Source: Sphaerospermopsis torques-reginae ITEP-024 (GTDB lineage: Bacteria > Cyanobacteriota > Cyanobacteriia > Cyanobacteriales > Nostocaceae). From it: a stretch of 64,000 nucleotides of DNA. The first letter of the stretch is position 1, and each line of letters begins with the position of its first letter. Under the pieces are notes generated by a model that was given only the letters and a program-made list of their open reading frames with translations, did no database searches and had not been told where the DNA came from. The translations under genes and the position numbers were made by a program. This document shows, piece after piece, positions 1-9,719 of this stretch. The stretch covers positions 3,100,001 through 3,164,000 of the forward strand of contig NZ_CP080598.1 in NCBI RefSeq assembly GCF_019598945.1, in the 5' to 3' direction.

Positions 1-186
1 GTTAAGCCATTTCTCAGTTTAAATCCCTTGTCGCCTATAATTGAGAGTTTACGTCAGATTACCTTATCAGGTGCAGCACCAGATTTAGGGTTAATATGGG
101 GGGCGTTACTGGGTGGGATAATTATTTTATCTTTAGGATGGATTTGTTTTCATTTGTGGCGACATCAGTTTATGGATTTATTGTAG
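1..186 (+). CDS. C-terminal end of ABC-2 type polysaccharide export permease (partial)
   Basis: The open frame runs in from the left edge and ends with TAG at 184-186, leaving 61 codons. The readable end has NPLSPIIESLRQ, a hydrophobic stretch (WGALLGGIIILSLGWICF) and a short polar tail HLWRHQFMDLL. This matches the last cytoplasmic loop and last membrane helix of Wzm-type ABC-2 permeases, which move lipid-linked polysaccharide across the inner membrane. The matching ATPase would be a Wzt-like protein; one lies at 10233 in the same direction, among glycosyltransferases. The family call rests on a short C-terminal fragment. Confidence 0.7.
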   Translation, partial: VKPFLSLNPLSPIIESLRQITLSGAAPDLGLIWGALLGGIIILSLGWICFHLWRHQFMDLL

Positions 187-320
187 ATAGAGTTGTTTTA
201 ATTTATGGCGATATCAGTTTATTGATTTGGTTTAATATAGCTATTATTTAATAATTGCACAAATTAGATAGTGATAGTTTATAATTAGCTTAAAGATAGC
301 AATTTATCCTAATAAAATCT

Positions 321-1130
321 ATGGCTTTAACCGCACAAGAAATAGAAGCATTAATGCCAGATTGCACCGAACTTCTCAGCGACGAACCAGAAATGGAAAG
401 CTCATTACACTATACACAATTATTAATATTAGTCACTTGTTTAGAATGGTTATGGCGTGATAGAGAAGATTTCTTTATTGGTGCAAATCTTAGCGTTTAC
501 TATAGCCGACAACAGTTAAAAAATAGAGACTTTAGAGGACCAGACTTTTTTCTAGTCAAGGATACAGAAAAACGTCCGCGTATGTCTTGGGTAATATGGG
601 AAGAGGATGGTAAATATCCCAATGTGATCATTGAATTACTTTCCGATTCTACCGCGAAAGTAGATAAGGGATTGAAAAAACAGTTGTATCAAAATCAATT
701 CCGCACTCCTGAGTATTTTTGGTTTTCCCCAAATACCTTAGAATTATTAGGATGGCGATTAACAAACAGTGAATATAAAGCTATTCCACCATCAGAAAAT
801 GACTGGTATTGGAGTCAGGAATTAGGTTTATACTTAGGGGTTTGGGAAGATAAGTTAAGATATTTTACTGTTGAAGGAAAATTAGTTCCTACACCAGAAG
901 AAGCTAACTTAGAAGAAATTAGAAAAGCTGAAATTGCCCTCCAAAGGGCAGAAATTGAAGAACAAAAAGCTGAAGCTGAACGTCGAAAAGCTGAATTTGA
1001 ACGTCAAAAAGCTGAATTTGAACGCCAAAAAGCCGAACTTGAACGTCAACGTGCTGATGCAGCAGAGAATAAAGCAGCTATTTTAGCTCAAAAATTGAGA
1101 GAATTAGGGATTGAACCTGATACTTTGTAA
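321..1130 (+). CDS. Uma2-family (DUF820) putative endonuclease with coiled-coil tail
   Basis: This 269-residue protein has the Uma2 / PD-(D/E)XK-like core seen in large paralogous sets in cyanobacteria. Visible elements are GPDFF near residue 74, VIIELLS near 104 and K-rich DKGLKKQLYQ just after, the usual acidic and lysine positions of the fold. Residues about 197-260 form a charged coiled coil built from repeats of the type AExERQKAEF, and the protein ends in LRELGIEPDTL. The other Uma2 protein in this window, at 50974, has the same tail style. Substrate and role are not known for this family; a link to mobile DNA is often suggested but not shown here. Confidence 0.85.
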   Translation: MALTAQEIEALMPDCTELLSDEPEMESSLHYTQLLILVTCLEWLWRDREDFFIGANLSVYYSRQQLKNRDFRGPDFFLVKDTEKRPRMSWVIWEEDGKYPNVIIELLSDSTAKVDKGLKKQLYQNQFRTPEYFWFSPNTLELLGWRLTNSEYKAIPPSENDWYWSQELGLYLGVWEDKLRYFTVEGKLVPTPEEANLEEIRKAEIALQRAEIEEQKAEAERRKAEFERQKAEFERQKAELERQRADAAENKAAILAQKLRELGIEPDTL

Positions 1131-1183
1131 ATAGATACGTTATTGAGTGGTATAATTGTTTTGTCTTTCATTATTCTATGTAA

Positions 1184-2218
1184 ATGTTTTCTAATCCATT
1201 AGTCTGGATGCCACTGGCTGAAGAAATATCACCTTTTCTTAAATACTGCTATGGTATTGTTCTTAATGCTGGTTCTGGGCAAAGAAGCATTAAATTAGGT
1301 GAAAAAGATTTAAATATTGATATTACAGACTACAATAAACCTGATATTATTGCTGATTTACATCAGATCCCTTTACTTGATGAATCAGTAGATACGATAG
1401 TTTCTATTGCTGTACTGGAACATACACGCTATCCTTGGCAGATTGCTAAAGAATTTTATAGAGTTCTCAGACCAATGGGTTATGGAGTTATCGCTGTTCC
1501 TTTTTTACAACCACAGCATGATTTTCCTGGAGATTATATTCGCTTCACTGAAAATGGATTAATAGAAATATTCAAATATGGAGGTTTTGAAATCATTGAA
1601 ACTACTCATGTCCATCATTTCGGTCAAACTTTAGCCTGGTTACTCTGGGAATATTTACAGTTTAATCCACCAAAAAAAATTACTTGGTGCTTTTGGCAAA
1701 ACCTAATTCGTCAACTTTCATTAGGAAATTTGCTCAAAGGAGATAGTCCCAATACTCACAATACTCACTATATTGTAGTTCGCAAACTTGGTGAGCATAG
1801 TATCAAATCTCACTATATTCAATCTCTGGCACAAAAAGATAAGAAAGATTGGTTTTTCCCACTTTTGGCTTGTCCTGTAACCAAGCAACCTCTGTATTTA
1901 AAAGAAAATTCATTAGTTTCTGAAGATGGTAAATTTATCTATGGATTTCAGGAAAATATTCCCTATTTAGAAGCATCACAAAATTTGATTTACCCTTCTC
2001 AAATTAATCCTAATCAATCTCAATTATCAGAATCTGACCCTAAAGTATTATCTCAATTAAGTGAGGAATTATCAAAATTAAGAACACATATTAAAAATAT
2101 TGAGTTAGAACTAGAAATATCCAAAAATACAATTGCTATGATTCAATCTAGTAAGTTTTGGCAGATCAGAGAAAGCTGGTTAAAGTTAAAGGCAGTTTTT
2201 GATTTAGGAAAAAAATAA
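1184..2218 (+). CDS. SAM-dependent methyltransferase with Trm112-like segment and coiled-coil tail
   Basis: 344 residues. The N-terminal half is a class I methyltransferase: NAGSGQRS near residue 28 is the SAM-binding glycine motif, followed by NIDI, DLHQIPL and SIAVLEHT (motifs II-IV of the Methyltransf_11 type). Residues about 223-265 (FFPLLACPVTKQPLYL ... GFQENIPYL) resemble a Trm112-like small-domain strand pair. The last 60 residues form a coiled coil ending in SSKFWQIRESWLKLK, a tail also found on the glycosyltransferase at 7638. Placed in a polysaccharide region, it probably methylates a sugar or glycan end; the substrate is inferred from context only. Confidence 0.8.
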   Translation: MFSNPLVWMPLAEEISPFLKYCYGIVLNAGSGQRSIKLGEKDLNIDITDYNKPDIIADLHQIPLLDESVDTIVSIAVLEHTRYPWQIAKEFYRVLRPMGYGVIAVPFLQPQHDFPGDYIRFTENGLIEIFKYGGFEIIETTHVHHFGQTLAWLLWEYLQFNPPKKITWCFWQNLIRQLSLGNLLKGDSPNTHNTHYIVVRKLGEHSIKSHYIQSLAQKDKKDWFFPLLACPVTKQPLYLKENSLVSEDGKFIYGFQENIPYLEASQNLIYPSQINPNQSQLSESDPKVLSQLSEELSKLRTHIKNIELELEISKNTIAMIQSSKFWQIRESWLKLKAVFDLGKK

Positions 2219-2457
2219 GTCAGCTATCAGCAAAAAAATCTCCTACTTTAGATAGATGTTGTTTTAATACTTTTAGGATCTTGAACCTGAGATTTGTAAA
2301 TTGCTTTGAAGGAAAGGTTTTTCTACTTTTGCTTAAAATTAACTAAAAATGCTGTAGTTTTATTTACATATATTTAATATTTTTTTAATCCACAATGTAA
2401 ACTTGTTGTGTATAATTATTTGCATGAAACCTTTGAGTTAATTCGTGGGAATAAAAC

Positions 2458-3777
2458 ATGGCGATCGCAAACCTGACCGAATTATTCGGCAATTCTTCGG
2501 CAAATACTAACACTATCCCTAATCTCAGTGTTTATTATGGTTTAGGAGGAGATGATAATCTTAGTAGTCCCTCTGGCAATTCTAACTCCTTTCCAGTAGT
2601 AGTAGCTATTGGCGGTGCAGGCAATGATGTATACACAGTCTGGAATAATAGCACTCTCATTGTTTGGGATAGTAGCAGTTCAGGAAGCGATCGCCTGGTC
2701 GCCACAGGTATTCCTTTAATAACTGGAAATACCATTGGAGCTAACTATGGAGGAATTATTGATAATCGCCATCTTTGGGTAGGAAATACAGTTTCAGGAC
2801 AGGAAATAATCATCCTAGATTGGCAAAATCAAAGGAATCGTCTAGAAACCATTAATCTACAAGATGGAGATTTTTCCTATGATTTTATTGCAGAAACTAT
2901 CCCCACTCTTGGTCTGCCCTCTTACAGTTGGTCATCTGCTGTAGCTGCGGGGTTAGATTTATCTAAACTTGGGCTAAACTCTAGTCATGTAAATACTGCT
3001 ATCGAGCAAATTAAAAACCGCTCCCTAGAAATTCAACAACCTGATTTTAGTGATGATGGAAAATCTGACATTCTGTTAAATAATCCCACTCAAGGATGGA
3101 ATACAGCATGGTTAATGGATGGAACAAACTATGCAGGGTATGCCAGTGTCTTTGGTTCTGCGGGTTATAGACCAGTAGCCACTGCTGACTTCAACAAAGA
3201 TGGAAAAACAGATTTAGTCGTTAATAATCCCACCAATAATTTTAATTCCGTCTGGTTTATGGATGGGGGTAATTATGTTAGTGGTGTCGGTTTACCAACA
3301 GCCGCAGGTTGGCAAATTAAAGGAGCAGCAGATTTTAATGGTGATGGAAATACAGATATTTTACTTAATAATACGACAACAAATTGGAATACAGTTTGGT
3401 TTTTAGGAGGTGCTAACGGTGCTAGTTATACAGGTTTTGGTAACTTACCTGTAGCTAACGGTTGGAATATTACAGGTGTAGCTGATTTTAATGGTGATGG
3501 TAATTCTGATATTTTACTGAATAATCCCAGTCAAGGATGGAATACAGTGTGGTTTTTGAATGGTACAACCTACAGTGGTTTTGCTAATTTACCCAGCGCA
3601 CAGGGTTGGCAGTCTTTGGGTACAGGAGACTTCAACAACGATGGTAAACCAGACATTATTTTAAATAATCTTAATTCTAATTGGAATACTGTTTGGTTGA
3701 TGAATGGAACTAATTATGTAGATTTTGCTAACTTGCCTACTGCTCCTGCTGGTTGGCAGATTGCTGGTATGGCTTAG
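2458..3777 (+). CDS. FG-GAP/VCBS repeat protein, paralog A
   Basis: 439 residues. The start ATG is followed directly by a HIP1 octamer (2461-2468). The N-terminal 195 residues contain a single RTX-like GGAGNDVYTV strand and no signal peptide. From residue 196 to the end lie five repeats of about 48 residues, each with D-F-N-x-D-G-x-x-D-I/L-L-x-N-N followed by WNTVWFLxG; this is the calcium-binding loop of FG-GAP/VCBS beta-propeller blades. The same roughly 244-residue module ends the two genes downstream (3951 and 5385) with different N-termini. An extracellular role is typical of such modules; export route is unknown, and a type I route is possible because there is no Sec signal. Confidence 0.85.
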   Translation: MAIANLTELFGNSSANTNTIPNLSVYYGLGGDDNLSSPSGNSNSFPVVVAIGGAGNDVYTVWNNSTLIVWDSSSSGSDRLVATGIPLITGNTIGANYGGIIDNRHLWVGNTVSGQEIIILDWQNQRNRLETINLQDGDFSYDFIAETIPTLGLPSYSWSSAVAAGLDLSKLGLNSSHVNTAIEQIKNRSLEIQQPDFSDDGKSDILLNNPTQGWNTAWLMDGTNYAGYASVFGSAGYRPVATADFNKDGKTDLVVNNPTNNFNSVWFMDGGNYVSGVGLPTAAGWQIKGAADFNGDGNTDILLNNTTTNWNTVWFLGGANGASYTGFGNLPVANGWNITGVADFNGDGNSDILLNNPSQGWNTVWFLNGTTYSGFANLPSAQGWQSLGTGDFNNDGKPDIILNNLNSNWNTVWLMNGTNYVDFANLPTAPAGWQIAGMA

Positions 3778-3804
3778 TTCAAATTGTATTAAGAGTGAGA
3801 AAGG

Positions 3805-3850
3805 GGAGCATCCCAAATAATAGAAGTTTCCTTTTTTCTTCATGCTCCCT
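3805..3850. repeat. Short inverted repeat sharing the end motif of the 59927 MITE
   Basis: GGGAGCAT at 3805-3812 is matched by ATGCTCCC at 3843-3850. The outer bases continue as GGGGAGCATCCCAA, which is the terminal motif of the element at 59927-60088. It lies between FG-GAP genes A and B and may be a decayed copy of the same element or act as a transcription stem-loop. Confidence 0.6.
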
Positions 3851-3940
3851 AAGTGAAGCAAATAGCCTAGATTTAGGGGTTGAGGATACATCGCTAACCA
3901 CTTGGAAAACATCATCATAATAGCAAAATTGAAAAATAAT

Positions 3941-3945
3941 GGAGG
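3941..3945 (+). promoter_or_regulatory. Ribosome binding site fixing the start of FG-GAP paralog B
   Basis: GGAGG lies five bases before ATG 3951. The longer frame would start at ATG 3939, whose last base is inside this site, so translation from 3951 is preferred. Confidence 0.75.
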
Positions 3946-3950
3946 ATCTT

Positions 3951-5255
3951 ATGTCAAGAGAATTTCCAACACAAGTAAATTTGGTTTCTGCCACTAACTA
4001 CAATGATGTCCTTGCTAGTGATGTCGGTAGCCCCATTCAAACCAACTCTATTGTTGATCAAGTATACCGAATTAATATTCAGCAATCAGGAGTTTTAGGT
4101 GTAGTATCAGGAAGAGTATTAACCGACAATATCGACAGTATTCCCACAGAAGGAGGGAGTATTAGGGTTTCTCAAGCTATCAATAATTATGCTTTTGGGA
4201 TAGCCTACACTCTCGCACGAGATAGTAATGGAAACGGTCGCCTCGATTCATCAGATCAATTTATTGACCACAAAGTTATTAATACTAATGTCAATGGCTT
4301 TGTTTTGTTTCAAAAATCAGTTACGCCAGGGACTTATTTTTTAGAATTAACTGATACAAATGGCTCATATTCAGGTACAACAGATTTAGTAAAATATCAA
4401 TCTTCTTTAAGTCGTACAAATTCGGGCATCTTATTTGATCCTGGCACTCTTTACGGTGAGACACTAGGAAATATTAGTGATCCAAAAGGTAGTAGTAACG
4501 GCTCAGAATCTAAAAAATCAGACTTTAACAAAGATGGCAAAACAGATATTTTATTAAACAATCCCAATCAAGGATGGAATACAGCTTGGTTAATGGATGG
4601 GACAAACTATGCAGGTTATGCCAGTGTCTTTGGTTCTTCTGGTTATAAACCTGTAGCTACTGCTGACTTCAACAAAGATGGAAAAACAGATTTAGTGGTC
4701 AATAACCCCAGCAATAATTTTAATTCCGTTTGGTTTATGGATGGAGGTAATTATGTTAGCGGTGTCGGTTTACCCACAGCAGCAGGGTGGCAAATTAAAG
4801 GTGCAGCAGATTTTAATGGTGATGGGAATACAGATATTCTGTTGAACAACACTACCACAAATTGGAATACAGTTTGGTTTTTAGGCGGTGCTAACGGTGC
4901 GAGTTACACAGGCTTTGGTAATTTACCTGTAGCTAACGGTTGGAATATTACAGGTGTGGCTGATTTTAACGGTGATGGTAATTCTGATATTTTGCTGAAT
5001 AATCCCAGTCAAGGATGGAACTCTGTGTGGTTTTTGAATGGTACAACCTACAGTGGTTTTGCTAATTTACCCACCGCACAGGGTTGGCGCTCTTTGGGGA
5101 CAGGAGATTTTAATGGTGATGGTAAACCAGACATTATTTTAAATAATCTCAATTCCAATTGGAATACGGTTTGGTTGATGAATGGTACTAATTATGCGGG
5201 GTTTGCTAATTTACCTACTGCTCCTGCTGGTTGGGAAATTGCAGGTATGGCTTAG
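3951..5255 (+). CDS. FG-GAP/VCBS repeat protein, paralog B, with PPC-like N-terminus
   Basis: 434 residues from the ATG chosen by the GGAGG at 3941. The N-terminal 190 residues differ from paralogs A and C. They contain a pre-peptidase C-terminal (PPC)-like strand set: YRINIQQSGVL, then ARDSNGNGRLDSSDQ (a DxNxNGxxDxxD calcium-type loop) and PGTYFLELTD. From the DFNKDGKTD at 4521 onward it carries the shared five-blade FG-GAP module. At the DNA level the module is almost identical to that of paralog C (for example 4700-4990 against 6792-7082 with only a few changes) and more distant from A, which points to recent duplication or gene conversion. Probably a secreted or surface protein; function not known. 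Confidence 0.85.
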   Translation: MSREFPTQVNLVSATNYNDVLASDVGSPIQTNSIVDQVYRINIQQSGVLGVVSGRVLTDNIDSIPTEGGSIRVSQAINNYAFGIAYTLARDSNGNGRLDSSDQFIDHKVINTNVNGFVLFQKSVTPGTYFLELTDTNGSYSGTTDLVKYQSSLSRTNSGILFDPGTLYGETLGNISDPKGSSNGSESKKSDFNKDGKTDILLNNPNQGWNTAWLMDGTNYAGYASVFGSSGYKPVATADFNKDGKTDLVVNNPSNNFNSVWFMDGGNYVSGVGLPTAAGWQIKGAADFNGDGNTDILLNNTTTNWNTVWFLGGANGASYTGFGNLPVANGWNITGVADFNGDGNSDILLNNPSQGWNSVWFLNGTTYSGFANLPTAQGWRSLGTGDFNGDGKPDIILNNLNSNWNTVWLMNGTNYAGFANLPTAPAGWEIAGMA

Positions 5256-5367
5256 TTTGCATATTCTAAAGTGCCATCTCTACGTTGCAATTGAAATTTC
5301 ATACGTATAATTTATTTGGCAAAAGATTTTGTTGATTAGAAACGCACATTTACTAATAATTTGCCCC

Positions 5368-5375
5368 AGGAGGAG
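5368..5375 (+). promoter_or_regulatory. Strong ribosome binding site fixing the start of FG-GAP paralog C
   Basis: AGGAGGAG is nine bases before ATG 5385. A longer frame opening at TTG 5361 would place this site inside the coding region, so 5385 is the better start. Confidence 0.85.
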
Positions 5376-5384
5376 AAAAATTTC

Positions 5385-7349
5385 ATGCCTACAATATCTT
5401 GGACTCGGCTATTGATGAGCATCGGTAACCGTGCCTCTGATGTACTCGACCGTGCCTCTGCGCTAACCACTGGTAGCGATGGGGCAATTTATGTCAGTGG
5501 TTGGACTTCAGGTAATCTGGATGGACAGACAAATAGTGGCTCTACTGATGTATTTATAACCAAGTACCAGCCCGATGGTACCAAGATTTGGACTCGGCTA
5601 TTGGGTTCAACCGATTCGGACAATGCCAATGCCCTCACCACTGGCAACGATGGGTCAATCTATGTCAGTGGTGTAACCTATGGCAACTTCGACGGACAGA
5701 ATAATAGCGGAAATGTATTTATCACCAAGTACCAACCTGACGGCACTAAGGTCTGGACTCGAACGTCAGAAGCTGTTGGTTCTGCCAATGCTCTAGCTAC
5801 AGGCAACGATGGAGCCATTTATGTTGCCGGGTATACAATCGTTAACTTTGACGGACAGACCCTGAATAATAATGGTGGTGTTGGTGATGCCTTTATCATC
5901 AAGTACCAACCCAATGGCACTAAAGCTTGGACTCGGCTATTAGGATCAGATGAAAATGACGAGGCCAATGCCCTAACCATTGGCAACGATGGCTCAATTT
6001 ATGTCAGTGGTTGGACTTGGGGCAATTTAGATGGACAAATTAATAGCGGTGGTAAGTATGCCTTTATCACTAAATATCAACCCAATGGCACCAAGGTCTG
6101 GACTCGCCTATTGGGAGTAGGAGTAGAAGATACCGTCGCCAATGCCCTCACCACTGGCAGCGATGGTGCCATCTATGTTAGCGGTCGTACCACTGGCAAT
6201 TTAGATGGACAGACTTTTAGTGGTGGGTATGAGGGAGACATCTTTCTGACTAAATACCAACCCGATGGCACCAAGGTCTGGACTAAGCTATTGGGAACAA
6301 GTAGTGATGATGTTGCCTATGCCCTCACCACTGGCAGCGATGGTGCCATCTATGTTAGCGGTTATACAGAGGGAAACCTGGATGGACAGGGCAATCTATC
6401 AGGATTGTCTGATGTCTTTATTACCAAGTACCAACCCGATGGTACTAAAGTTTGGACTCAGATATTGGGAGAGATTAATGGTGATATTGCCAATGCGCTG
6501 ACCACAGGCCAGGATGGTGCAATTTATGTCAGTGGTACGACTTTTGACAGTAGCGGTCTTCCAGATGTATTCGTCACTAAGCTCAATGTTAATACCACCA
6601 GCCGCTCATTTCCCGACTTCAACAAAGATGGTAAAACCGATATTCTCTTAAATAATCCCAGTCAAGGATGGAATACAGCCTGGTTAATGGATGGGACAAA
6701 TTATGCAGGTTATGCAAGCGTATTTAGTTCTGCTGGTTATAAACCTGTAGCCACCGCTGACTTCAACAAAGACGGAAAAACAGATTTAGTAGTCAATAAC
6801 CCCAGCAATAATTTTAATTCCGTTTGGTTTATGGATGGAGGCAATTATGTTAGCGGTGTCGGTTTACCCACAGCAGCAGGGTGGCAAATTAAAGGTGCAG
6901 CAGATTTTAATGGTGATGGGAATACAGATATTCTGTTGAACAACACTACCACAAATTGGAATACAGTTTGGTTTTTAGGCGGTGCTAACGGTGCGAGTTA
7001 CACAGGTTTTGGTAATTTACCTGTAGCTAACGGTTGGAATATTACAGGTGTGGCTGATTTTAACGGTGATGGTAATTCTGATATTTTACTGAATAATCCC
7101 AGTCAAGGATGGAATACAGTGTGGTTTTTGAATGGTACAACCTACAGTGGTTTTGCTAATTTACCCAGCGCACAGGGTTGGCAATCTTTGGGAACAGGAG
7201 ACTTTAATGGCGATGGTAAACCAGACATTATTTTAAATAATCTTAATTCCAATTGGAATACGGTGTGGTTAATGAATGGAACTAATTATGCGGGGTTTGC
7301 TAATTTACCTACTGCTCCTGCTGGTTGGCAAATTGCTGGGATGGCTTAA
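5385..7349 (+). CDS. SBBP-repeat / FG-GAP fusion protein, paralog C
   Basis: 654 residues. The N-terminal 400 residues hold about seven SBBP (seven-bladed beta-propeller) repeats of 55-60 residues, each with ALTTGxDGxIYVSGxTxGNLDGQ followed by FITKYQPDGTKVWTRLLG. From 6615 (residue about 411) it switches to the same five-blade FG-GAP module as paralogs A and B. The protein therefore joins two propeller types. No signal peptide is seen. Part of the module is nearly base-for-base identical to paralog B, while the SBBP part has no counterpart in the neighbours. An extracellular adhesive or scaffold role fits the architecture but is inference. Confidence 0.85.
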   Translation: MPTISWTRLLMSIGNRASDVLDRASALTTGSDGAIYVSGWTSGNLDGQTNSGSTDVFITKYQPDGTKIWTRLLGSTDSDNANALTTGNDGSIYVSGVTYGNFDGQNNSGNVFITKYQPDGTKVWTRTSEAVGSANALATGNDGAIYVAGYTIVNFDGQTLNNNGGVGDAFIIKYQPNGTKAWTRLLGSDENDEANALTIGNDGSIYVSGWTWGNLDGQINSGGKYAFITKYQPNGTKVWTRLLGVGVEDTVANALTTGSDGAIYVSGRTTGNLDGQTFSGGYEGDIFLTKYQPDGTKVWTKLLGTSSDDVAYALTTGSDGAIYVSGYTEGNLDGQGNLSGLSDVFITKYQPDGTKVWTQILGEINGDIANALTTGQDGAIYVSGTTFDSSGLPDVFVTKLNVNTTSRSFPDFNKDGKTDILLNNPSQGWNTAWLMDGTNYAGYASVFSSAGYKPVATADFNKDGKTDLVVNNPSNNFNSVWFMDGGNYVSGVGLPTAAGWQIKGAADFNGDGNTDILLNNTTTNWNTVWFLGGANGASYTGFGNLPVANGWNITGVADFNGDGNSDILLNNPSQGWNTVWFLNGTTYSGFANLPSAQGWQSLGTGDFNGDGKPDIILNNLNSNWNTVWLMNGTNYAGFANLPTAPAGWQIAGMA

Positions 7350-7386
7350 AATTATCACCAAAATGATGATACAAATACTTGGGTAA

Positions 7387-7407
7387 GGGTTTAGTAGTGC
7401 TAAACCC
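7387..7407. repeat. Small palindrome GGGTTTAG-n5-CTAAACCC
   Basis: Eight-base arms with a five-base loop in the gap after FG-GAP paralog C. The same palindrome with a different loop is at 56239-56259, so it is a dispersed repeat. The rest of the gap 7350-7637 shows no gene; a 62-codon frame over it has no family features. Confidence 0.65.
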
Positions 7408-7637
7408 CTACAAAAAATTTATATGTATCAGAATGTTTGTGAAATGGTATTACGCAGGAAGTCTGGAGAAACTCTTATTCCTTTGTGTCCTCCCCTGGGG
7501 TAAGTACCTGCGCGTATATGCGTTCTTTCCAGTTGATTTTTTCGTGATTTTGCGTAAGTCCTGTTGACTATGTCCTCTATCTTCAGTTATACTAACCCAC
7601 ACATTTAAACTTTTTAGACCCTAAAAGAGCGCAAATA

Positions 7638-9719
7638 ATGAAAATAGCTTATGTATCCCGTGAATTTGGACCCATCACAGGAGGAGGGATTGGTACTTAT
7701 ATCGCTAACATTACTGCTTATATGTCAAAAAGGGGACATGAAGTTTATTTGATTACTGATTGTTTCACAGAATCTAATATTCATTACTTGCCGCCAAATG
7801 TTACCCTAATTCATCCAGAACCAGAGCCTAGCGATTGTTATTTTTTCACCTATAATCAAAATTATGCCCAACGTATTTATCAAACCCTCAAGTCACTGGC
7901 TCCTTTTGATGTGATTGAGTTTGCTGAATACAATGCCGAAGGATTTACCACAATTAGAGCGAAAAAGTTACTTAATGAATTTGCTAATACTAAACTTGTT
8001 GTTAAATTACATACTCCCCGTTCTCTTTTAGTACAAATAGACGAAGAGAAGCATACAAATACACAAACCGCTATTGATATTTATCTGGAAGATTACTGTG
8101 TCAAAAATGCTGATTTAGTCACATCCCCCTCAGCATCGCTTGGTGAATATTTTCAACAAAAACTTGACTTAAAATCCATTTATAGAAGTCCTTATCCATT
8201 ATCTTTGGCTACTAATAATCCTCTCCGCAAATTTGTAAAATCACAAATTCAAAAAGTTACATTTCTTGGCAGTATCCAAGTCAGAAAAGGCGTAGATGTT
8301 TTTATTGAAGCTGCCAAAATCATTCTTGCTAAAGAGCCTAATTTTGTCTTTGAAATGTATGGAAGAGATACATACTCTGCGCCCTTTCAACGCTCTTATG
8401 CAGAATATCTCAAAAAACGTATTCCCTATGATTTAAAAGATAAAATTATTTTTAAAGGATCCGCACCTTACGAGAAAATTCCGAAAATTTTGCAAAACAC
8501 TTGTTTTTGTGTATTTCCATCAAGGTGGGAGAACTGGCCTAATGTTTGCCTGGAAGCAATGTCATTAGGTTGTGTAGTGATTGGTAGTAAAAATGGTGGA
8601 ATGTCAGAAATGATTGAACATGGAAATTCAGGCTTTTTAATGAATCCCTATCAACCAGAAGAAATTGCCTACACAATCTTAGATCATCACAGAAATATTG
8701 ATTATTTACACCAAATTTCTGTCAATGCTCAATCTAGCATTAAACAATGGTGTGATCCTGAATTAGCTTGTCAACAGGTGGAAACTTCTTATAAAACTAA
8801 TATTTATCCTAAAAATTGGATAGTTAGTCAAAAACCTAAAGTTTCTGTAATTATTCCTCTATACAATCAGGGGAATTATATTTTAGAAACCATCTCCTCT
8901 ATTAAAGAATCCAGTTATAAAAATGTAGAAATTATAGTTGTTAATGATGGTTCTACAGATCCTCAAACAAATAAAGTCTTTGGAACATTAAAGGATGTAA
9001 TTAAAATTTTCAAACCCAATGGAGGATTAAGTTCTGCTCGTAATGCAGGTATTAAAGCCTGTTCTGGTGATTTTATTATGCTGCTCGATTCAGATGATAA
9101 AATTCATCCTGAATATATTTATAAAGCAGTAACAGCCCTCTTAAATAATCCTGATTTAAGTTATGTTGGTTGTTATACTAGGAATTTTGAAGCTTATGAA
9201 TATACTCAAGCTCCCATTGGATTTATCCCTGAGTTAATGTTGTTTATGAATACCAATGTGGTGAATAGTACAAATCTCTATCGTAGAGAAGCTATTCAAA
9301 AAGTTGGTAATTTCGATGAAGAATTAATTTCCTACGAAGATTGGGATTATTTTATCAGCTTGTATGAGCATGGGTGTGAAGGCGATATTTTACCAATGGA
9401 ACTTTTCTTTTACCGTCGTCACTACGATTCAATGGTATGGAGAGTAGCACAGCCTTATCGTATTCAGTTAATTCAATATATATTATTAAAACACAAGAAA
9501 ACTGTTGATTCATTGTCTGCCTCTATGGTGCAGTATTTGACTCAATTATGGAAAGAAAAAGAGATAGAAAATGAAGCTTTTGGACATACAGGCAATTCTT
9601 ATGAAGTCGCTGAATTAAACAAGAGAATTGCAGCAATGGAATCATCAAAATTTTGGCAGTTACGAAAGCTTTGGTTTAAGACCAGATTTAAACTAGGTTT
9701 ATCTAAAGAATTAGATTAA
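7638..9719 (+). CDS. Two-domain glycosyltransferase (GT4 + GT2) with coiled-coil tail
   Basis: 693 residues. Residues 1-385 are a GT4 (GT-B) transferase: N-terminal YVSREFGPITGGGIGTY donor loop, then SRWENWPNVCLEAMSLG near 298 and GNSGFLMNPYQPEEIA, the E-x7-E region. From about residue 400 a GT2 (GT-A) domain starts: KVSVIIPLYNQGNY, VVNDGSTD near 435, NGGLSSARNAG, and LDSDDKIHPEY with the metal-binding DxD. The C-terminus is a coiled coil ending in SSKFWQLRKLWFKTRFK, as in the methyltransferase at 1184. It probably adds two sugars in sequence to a surface glycan on the cytoplasmic side of the membrane; sugar identity cannot be read. Confidence 0.9.
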   Translation: MKIAYVSREFGPITGGGIGTYIANITAYMSKRGHEVYLITDCFTESNIHYLPPNVTLIHPEPEPSDCYFFTYNQNYAQRIYQTLKSLAPFDVIEFAEYNAEGFTTIRAKKLLNEFANTKLVVKLHTPRSLLVQIDEEKHTNTQTAIDIYLEDYCVKNADLVTSPSASLGEYFQQKLDLKSIYRSPYPLSLATNNPLRKFVKSQIQKVTFLGSIQVRKGVDVFIEAAKIILAKEPNFVFEMYGRDTYSAPFQRSYAEYLKKRIPYDLKDKIIFKGSAPYEKIPKILQNTCFCVFPSRWENWPNVCLEAMSLGCVVIGSKNGGMSEMIEHGNSGFLMNPYQPEEIAYTILDHHRNIDYLHQISVNAQSSIKQWCDPELACQQVETSYKTNIYPKNWIVSQKPKVSVIIPLYNQGNYILETISSIKESSYKNVEIIVVNDGSTDPQTNKVFGTLKDVIKIFKPNGGLSSARNAGIKACSGDFIMLLDSDDKIHPEYIYKAVTALLNNPDLSYVGCYTRNFEAYEYTQAPIGFIPELMLFMNTNVVNSTNLYRREAIQKVGNFDEELISYEDWDYFISLYEHGCEGDILPMELFFYRRHYDSMVWRVAQPYRIQLIQYILLKHKKTVDSLSASMVQYLTQLWKEKEIENEAFGHTGNSYEVAELNKRIAAMESSKFWQLRKLWFKTRFKLGLSKELD

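Noticed and set aside
7379-7567. 62-codon frame on + strand
   Set aside because: No ribosome site, no family features, overlaps a dispersed palindrome; likely chance.
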